Source: Spisula solida
Taxonomy: Eukaryota > Mollusca > Bivalvia > Venerida > Mactridae
Assembly (NCBI GenBank): GCA_947247005.1
Contig: OX365949.1
Coordinates: forward strand, 5,466,001-5,530,000
Length of the DNA: 64,000 nt
Reading direction: 5' to 3'
Part shown: positions 58,630 through 64,000 of the stretch, piece by piece
Numbering within the stretch: the first letter of the stretch is position 1
How the letters are laid out: every line of letters begins with the position of its first letter
Position numbers and translations under genes: made by a program
The notes under the pieces: generated by a model
What the model was told of the DNA's origin: nothing
The model's input: only the letters and a program-made list of their open reading frames with translations
The model's database searches: none

Positions 58630-61600
58630 GCCTCTTTATCAACTTCATATCCAATGCCGAAGTCTTGACTCAAGGAAGGGAAACAATTCTCGCATTATCA
58701 ATGATTATAAACTATGTGGTTGCCGACCTTTATTCGACTTTCGACGTTGGTTTCACAGATGATGTAATTCATTACTTTGATACTGATAACAATTCGATTG
58801 ACAATTTACTCTTATTACAAGAAAAACTGTTCTTGTAGATTTGTTGTTCAAATGGGACCACAACTCAGGCGTAAACGAGGACTGCCTGGAGAGATCAGCA
58901 TACACTAGTAGTTCAATTATAATTCAACATATTTCTTTCAATTATAACTGCTTCGTTGTTTCTCATCCATTTGGGAAATTAAATTTGACGATGCAGCGAG
59001 GATTTTTCCCTGGTTCATGTACTACCGATGAAAAACAAACACAGTTATAATTGCAAAGCGCGGATGTCCTCCAGCTCTTGTGATAATCACGCTGTAAATA
59101 AGCATGGACAGGTTCGAGACAAAAAAATAAAAATCAGTCAGGGAAGCAGCGCTTAACAGAAACACCAGAGCACGACACCAGAGCACAACAATGAACACTC
59201 GAAAGAGAAACACAATACAAGTGCGTTCGAGATTATGTTTATATGAATATGTTATGAAACTTTTTATCATAGCACAATGCTCTTTGTCTGTGTCACTGTG
59301 AATTGATTACATTTAAACGATTAGCTTTGAACAGAGTGTTTATCTTTTTACTAAGTCATTTTCTAAATTATACCTGCGACTTTCCTGTAACAAAACGGTC
59401 TCCTCTATAAAAAGGACAACATTTTCAATGAAAGGAATACTATGCACATCTGAACAGTTCGGTTTAAGTTTATCTAATCATGTTTTGTGATTACATTGGC
59501 TATTTTAAAACGTCTGTAATTAGAATTATTGTATTTAAAATGCTACTGTAAACATCTCTTTATGTCGCATTACGACGTAAAAAACATCAATGAATTAAAA
59601 AAAAAATGTTTTGTACAAATAAAATGTACCCTGGGAGACCTTCAAAATTCATATTTGAAACATGGACGCCATTGCGTTTTTTTTATACATGGCTATACAG
59701 AAATTAACAGAGCAAAGTACTAAATATTTGAGTTGAAATGTTTAATACATTTGTATTAAGAAGATCACATTTCAATCTAATGAACTGCTGTAAATAAGCT
59801 CGAACATTAAAGTTAGACAATTTGTTGTGTATCAATGGTAACTTAGTGTCTGTTGAACGTTAATATATGAACACACTAGTACCATTTTCATTTCATCTTT
59901 GTTGTGACATAACAACTGTTGTCATTTTACTTAACTTTACAACAAGACTTTCACGACATATCGAGCTATCTAATTAATCCGTACATTAATAACAATTACA
60001 ATTTAATGGGGCATTCTCCTGATGTTTCAAAATTAATCAAATCAACAAACAAAAATTCAAACTGACATGCAATCTGATTTACGTTTCTTATCCGATCACC
60101 TTAATGCAAAATCGTGTAAGGCGATCATACATCATCTGCTTTTAATTAAATTTAATCTCAAGAGAAACTTAAGATTAATATGTGATTTAAATTTATTTCG
60201 TGTTTTACATTTCGTACATGGTAATGCATTGATTTGACATACGAGTATTTTAAATGATACTTTAATAGAAATACACATGTCTTAATCAATTATGCCTAGC
60301 ATTTGTCATAACTAGAACGATCTAAGTACACCACATTTAACAAATAGGAACACATCGATTAAATGAATGCAGCATGCAGATTTTATTGAAATACACACAC
60401 GGGATTAACATCTTTCAATATATATACATGTATACCCTATACTTGTAATGTAAAAAAGTTACGTTATTAATTTTCGAGGGCTGCTTTTAACAGTTCATCC
60501 GTTCAGCCACCCTTTGACATTTTAACTTTCCCTGGTATTTCGGCTACCTAAGTAAACCTGCGTTCGAGTTTCTGTTTTGTTCTGTTGTGTGTTTAGCATT
60601 ATGCTGTGTGATTGTTTTCGGTCTTCTTTGCTAGACTGTTTCAGTTGAGTGCTACGTTCCCTGACCGATTTTATATAATGTTTTTTTTCCAGCAAATAAC
60701 GATTGTTGTTCGCATTTCGACACATCATTTATCCTAACAATGACTTTTGTCAAACATTTTCTCTTTTTGGCTCTCCGGTTTCGCATGCACTGACAGTCCT
60801 CTAGTTTATCTTCAATTCATAATCACTTTAAAATTTTGAGTATATAAAATTATAAATATACGCATTCAGTTCAAGAGTTTTGTCTATTCCGTGTCTTGCT
60901 ATGATTTAGAACCAATTGGACGGATACGACCATTTATAAAAGACTTAACGCAACAAACATTAATGCAACATACTTGGTCATCGAGGAAAAATTGATTGCG
61001 ATCTTCCGATACAATTCACAGATGTTTCCAATAATGTTATTCTTAAACAGGTTAATATACAATATGACGATAAACATTTCTCTGTATGTAAATAATAAAA
61101 TCATACAAACTTCAGTCAAAGAAGTAGCACTTCAAGATAGACTGCTCTTATTATTTGCTATCACCCCACCATACACGACCACTATATCGTCGTACTTTAT
61201 AAAAGTAACGGACAATGATCCATGGGCCGATAAACAAATTTCTACCATCGATACAAGGAGACGCTTAGTGTCACTCGAACGATAAATTACTTTGCTCTCC
61301 AAAGATCCTCTCGGGAAATACGTGTCTAAGAGACCGGATTTGTTTAATGAATCGTGATAATTGAAACATGGTTTCATTTGAAAGCAAGTAATTATTGTAA
61401 GGAACATATATCTTGCCTGTGGTGTTTAGGTCTTGTTATATCATTATACAAACATTGGCACGTGTTCCAAACACCAAGAAAAGTTCACGAAAGGTTTAAT
61501 TTAATGGTGTTCTTTGTAGGGGATATTACACGAATGCCCTATCGTAATGAATTTATTAAACGCCGTTGGTCTGACAACTGTTGCATCATTTGTGAGATAA

Positions 61601-64000
61601 AGCTAGACGCTTATTATACATTATGTGAGAAAACACATGTTACTATCGCTCAGCTACGTATACATTCCATCTCATAATATGCTCTGGGTTGCTTCAAACT
61701 TAGTTACATGTAGTAACATTCAAATAATACACTAAGACTGTAGTGTTGCTTCACTAGAACAATAATAGGTTTATGCAAATGACTCGTAAGATTGTCAGGT
61801 TTTCAATCTAAGTTTCCCTTAGAGACTCAGACTGACAATGGAATCACGTTTGCCTTTTATCATGGCTTTCAATTAATTTCCTGCCCACTTTGTAGCATGT
61901 AAAAAGAAATACATTCAATATACGTGTGACATAAAAGTATTCGACATCACAGCCTGGAAACTGATGCTTGTTGGTTTATCGACATTTTACGATGATCAAA
62001 TATTTGAACACACAATTGCTACTACTTATAAACCAGGGACCATCGTGACAGAATAGTTATGGTCGTCAACACCAATTGCGTTGAACTGTTTATATGTGTT
62101 GGTGGTGTCTAACTGGCCCGTTTCTACATAGGTATTCACATATCCTTATAACAATAGTAGACGTGGGCATCTGTGAGTCATCCCGTTCGACATATTAGCT
62201 ATAAGGTGTATCACATTGTCCTGGTTACAAATTTCAGTGTTCCTTACACTTTTGTGGATTAAATTGGCACATGACAGTAGGATTTTGTAGGTGTTTAGTT
62301 TTATTATTTTATTGTTCAATTTTATGTTGGCCATCGTGATGTGTGCATGTGGTATGTGATTTTTCTTTTCTGTTTGTACCTATTTTCGTTTTCAAATTCA
62401 AAGTAAAAAAATCAAGAAATAACTCTAGATCTGGGCTGGGTAGAACACTGACTCTGACTCTGACACAGACTTGCAATTCAATCTTTGGGAGGCGTTAAGC
62501 CTCTCATTACTACCATTGTTTTATACTAGGACTTGCTTGCCATTTTATGAGCTAGAAACTATGCATACAAATGGGTACGCCTTACGTTTTAGTTCTGATC
62601 AATAGTGTGGATACTATGATTTGTTGGACTTTTCCGATGACCAATCGATATATATTATTGTTAAAATGTGTTATGCAAAATAGCGACATTTTTATATTAC
62701 CTTTGCACGGGCGTATCAATCAAGAGATACTGAGAATGTTGCCATGTTTTTTTATAATTACCCAAGCACGAATGCAGATTTTGCATTCTAAGTTTTTTGT
62801 TAAGCACAATTCAATTATCCACAATGTCAGCAAGGCAAGTACACTCTGATTCAACATGTATATTTAATCAAGTAGATATCCTGAAATTAAAATGATAATC
62901 ATTTTATCATGTGTGTATAGTCTGCTAAGTTATACTCTCAATCATGTCCGATTAAGCGACTTCGATCTCAGACCGTCACACGTAGTCACACTAGTCCTGA
63001 TATAGATACCTTACGTAACATATTAGAAAATTCGTGTATTACTGTAACAAATAGTGAAATAATGTGAATTGATATCTTCCATTTGGCTTAAATGCACGCA
63101 CTGTCGATTGGATTGCAAACAGTCCAAAACAACGTAACAATCTCGGTTTGTTTTAGCCGACATGAGCCGGTTACATTTGCTGCGTGGTTAAGGCGTTGTA
63201 GTATCTTTTACTGTTCTATTACCTTACATTGAATTCAAATTGACAAACGTGATAATAGGCTATTGTAGTTTTATCTTTAATGGTTGCTTGTTATCACCCT
63301 GCTTAACTGCATAAGTAGACCTATTCCAATGCAACGACTTTCATGTGTATAAAATTAATAACCATGTTGTTTTGATATGTAAATTTGATGGCCAATAAAC
63401 ATTGATTTTGTCTGGTTTCTCAACATTTTTCCAATTATACGGCGGCCGATTCATCTACCCAGTTTTCTTGGATTGTATTTTAACGACTACTAACTTTACT
63501 TCCCACCAGGAACCAGCAGCCTCCCATAATTGGGAGGAAAATCGAGAAGAGTTTCAAATTTCCATTAAAACGTATGACCCGGATCGGCGGGTTACAAATC
63601 CAAGGCAATTGCTCCTTGACCTGGGCCGCGGCTAGAGTTTGTGTGACTGTTATACAAATACTGACCTTTTAAAATAACATCGAATGTTCCGTCAGTCAAG
63701 TGATTATATTAAGTCGACAGAGAAGGAAACACTTAACTTAGCTAGCCGGGCATACAAAACATCCGCCCAAGTCCAAGCTGTCGAAAAGTATAATGAATTA
63801 TTAGTTTCAGCAACCAAAAGACTGAGTGCCCAAGCTCAATGACCCAGTTTCCACAGCAAAACGAATATACTGCGTAGTTTTAGCTGTCAGAAATCGTAAA
63901 ACAAAGAAGCGCTCAACACACTGCCAACCAAGAAAATTAAACAGCTCTAGTCTCAACTGTTAAAAAGCTGAATAGAGCTAGTTTCAGCAATAAAAAAGGT
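58630..64000. other. No gene called; repeats and unassigned DNA
   Basis: 59100-59230 holds a reversed worn copy of the T/G-rich repeat (CAGTCAGGGAAGCAGCGCTT), and 60540-60690 a forward one. Open segments at 60974-61285 and 61354-61677 lie in a row, but show no domain or splice frame I can join. 63511-63640 contains a GGAACCAGCAGCCTCCC stretch like those at 474 and 33565. From 63684 a 52-aa frame (AYKTSAQVQAVEKYNELLVS) leads into degenerate GTTTCAGCAAxxAAAA repeats that run off the window. Confidence 0.45.

Noticed and set aside
58590..58838. 82-aa frame after the T/G-rich repeat, as a third IAP or other gene
   Set aside because: No BIR, RING or other motif; it begins inside a dispersed repeat.
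60974..61677. Two consecutive open segments as one gene
   Set aside because: No splice pair joins them in frame convincingly and no domain is recognisable; the CCIICEIKLDAYYTLCEKTH stretch is too loose for a zinc finger.

Overview
This is animal nuclear DNA: AT-rich, with long introns, GT-AG splice sites and dense transposon fragments. I think it is a bivalve mollusc, probably a heterodont clam or mussel. The reasons are two groups of a roughly 175-bp repeat carrying the 'AAAGGGGCATAACTT' core, a 'GGTCAAAGGTCAAGGTC' repeat, and short one-BIR inhibitor-of-apoptosis (IAP) genes lying as neighbours, as seen in bivalve IAP expansions. The species cannot be told from the window.

Three protein-coding genes can be assembled exon by exon, all on the + strand. 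(1) 8922-19735: a complete 10-exon SLC22-type organic cation transporter of 553 aa. (2) 38047-45572: a 5-exon IAP with one BIR, a UBA-like helix region and a RING, 237 aa. (3) 54173-57757: its 5-exon paralogue of 229 aa. The two IAP genes share intron positions and phases (1, 0, 1, 1), and each has a likely 5'UTR splice acceptor just upstream of the ATG, so they arose by duplication. The first has lost the histidine of its RING zinc site (Cys instead); the second keeps it. For all three models the exon phases join correctly and the summed length is divisible by three.

Layout. 1-8.9 kb: three minisatellite arrays (33, 23 and 33 bp units) and dispersed repeats, no gene. 8.9-19.7 kb: SLC22 gene, whose introns hold two copies of a CRE-containing repeat, a 2.2-kb long inverted repeat, a 611-bp MITE and a 1.0-kb mariner-like element. 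20-28 kb: repeat-dominated, including a possible 5.1-kb terminal-inverted-repeat element. 28.6-30.8 kb: a LINE (5'-truncated, intact 3' ORF, 5-bp target duplication) inserted into the C-terminal coding part of a second, opposite-strand retroelement. 31-38 kb: MITEs and tandem repeats. 38-45.6 kb: IAP gene 1; its 4.5-kb third intron contains two nested TTA-flanked (PIF/Harbinger-like) elements. 47.3-51 kb: a second copy of a 150-bp hairpin MITE, a GC-rich 14-bp minisatellite, and a 2.83-kb element with CACGGTG termini and a 5-bp target duplication, resembling the Transib/RAG-like superfamily. 54-57.8 kb: IAP gene 2. 57.8-64 kb: repeats and unassigned sequence.

The transporter and the IAP genes have no evident shared pathway. 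Genes were called by reading protein motifs and splice sites by eye; no database search, alignment tool or transcript data was used.
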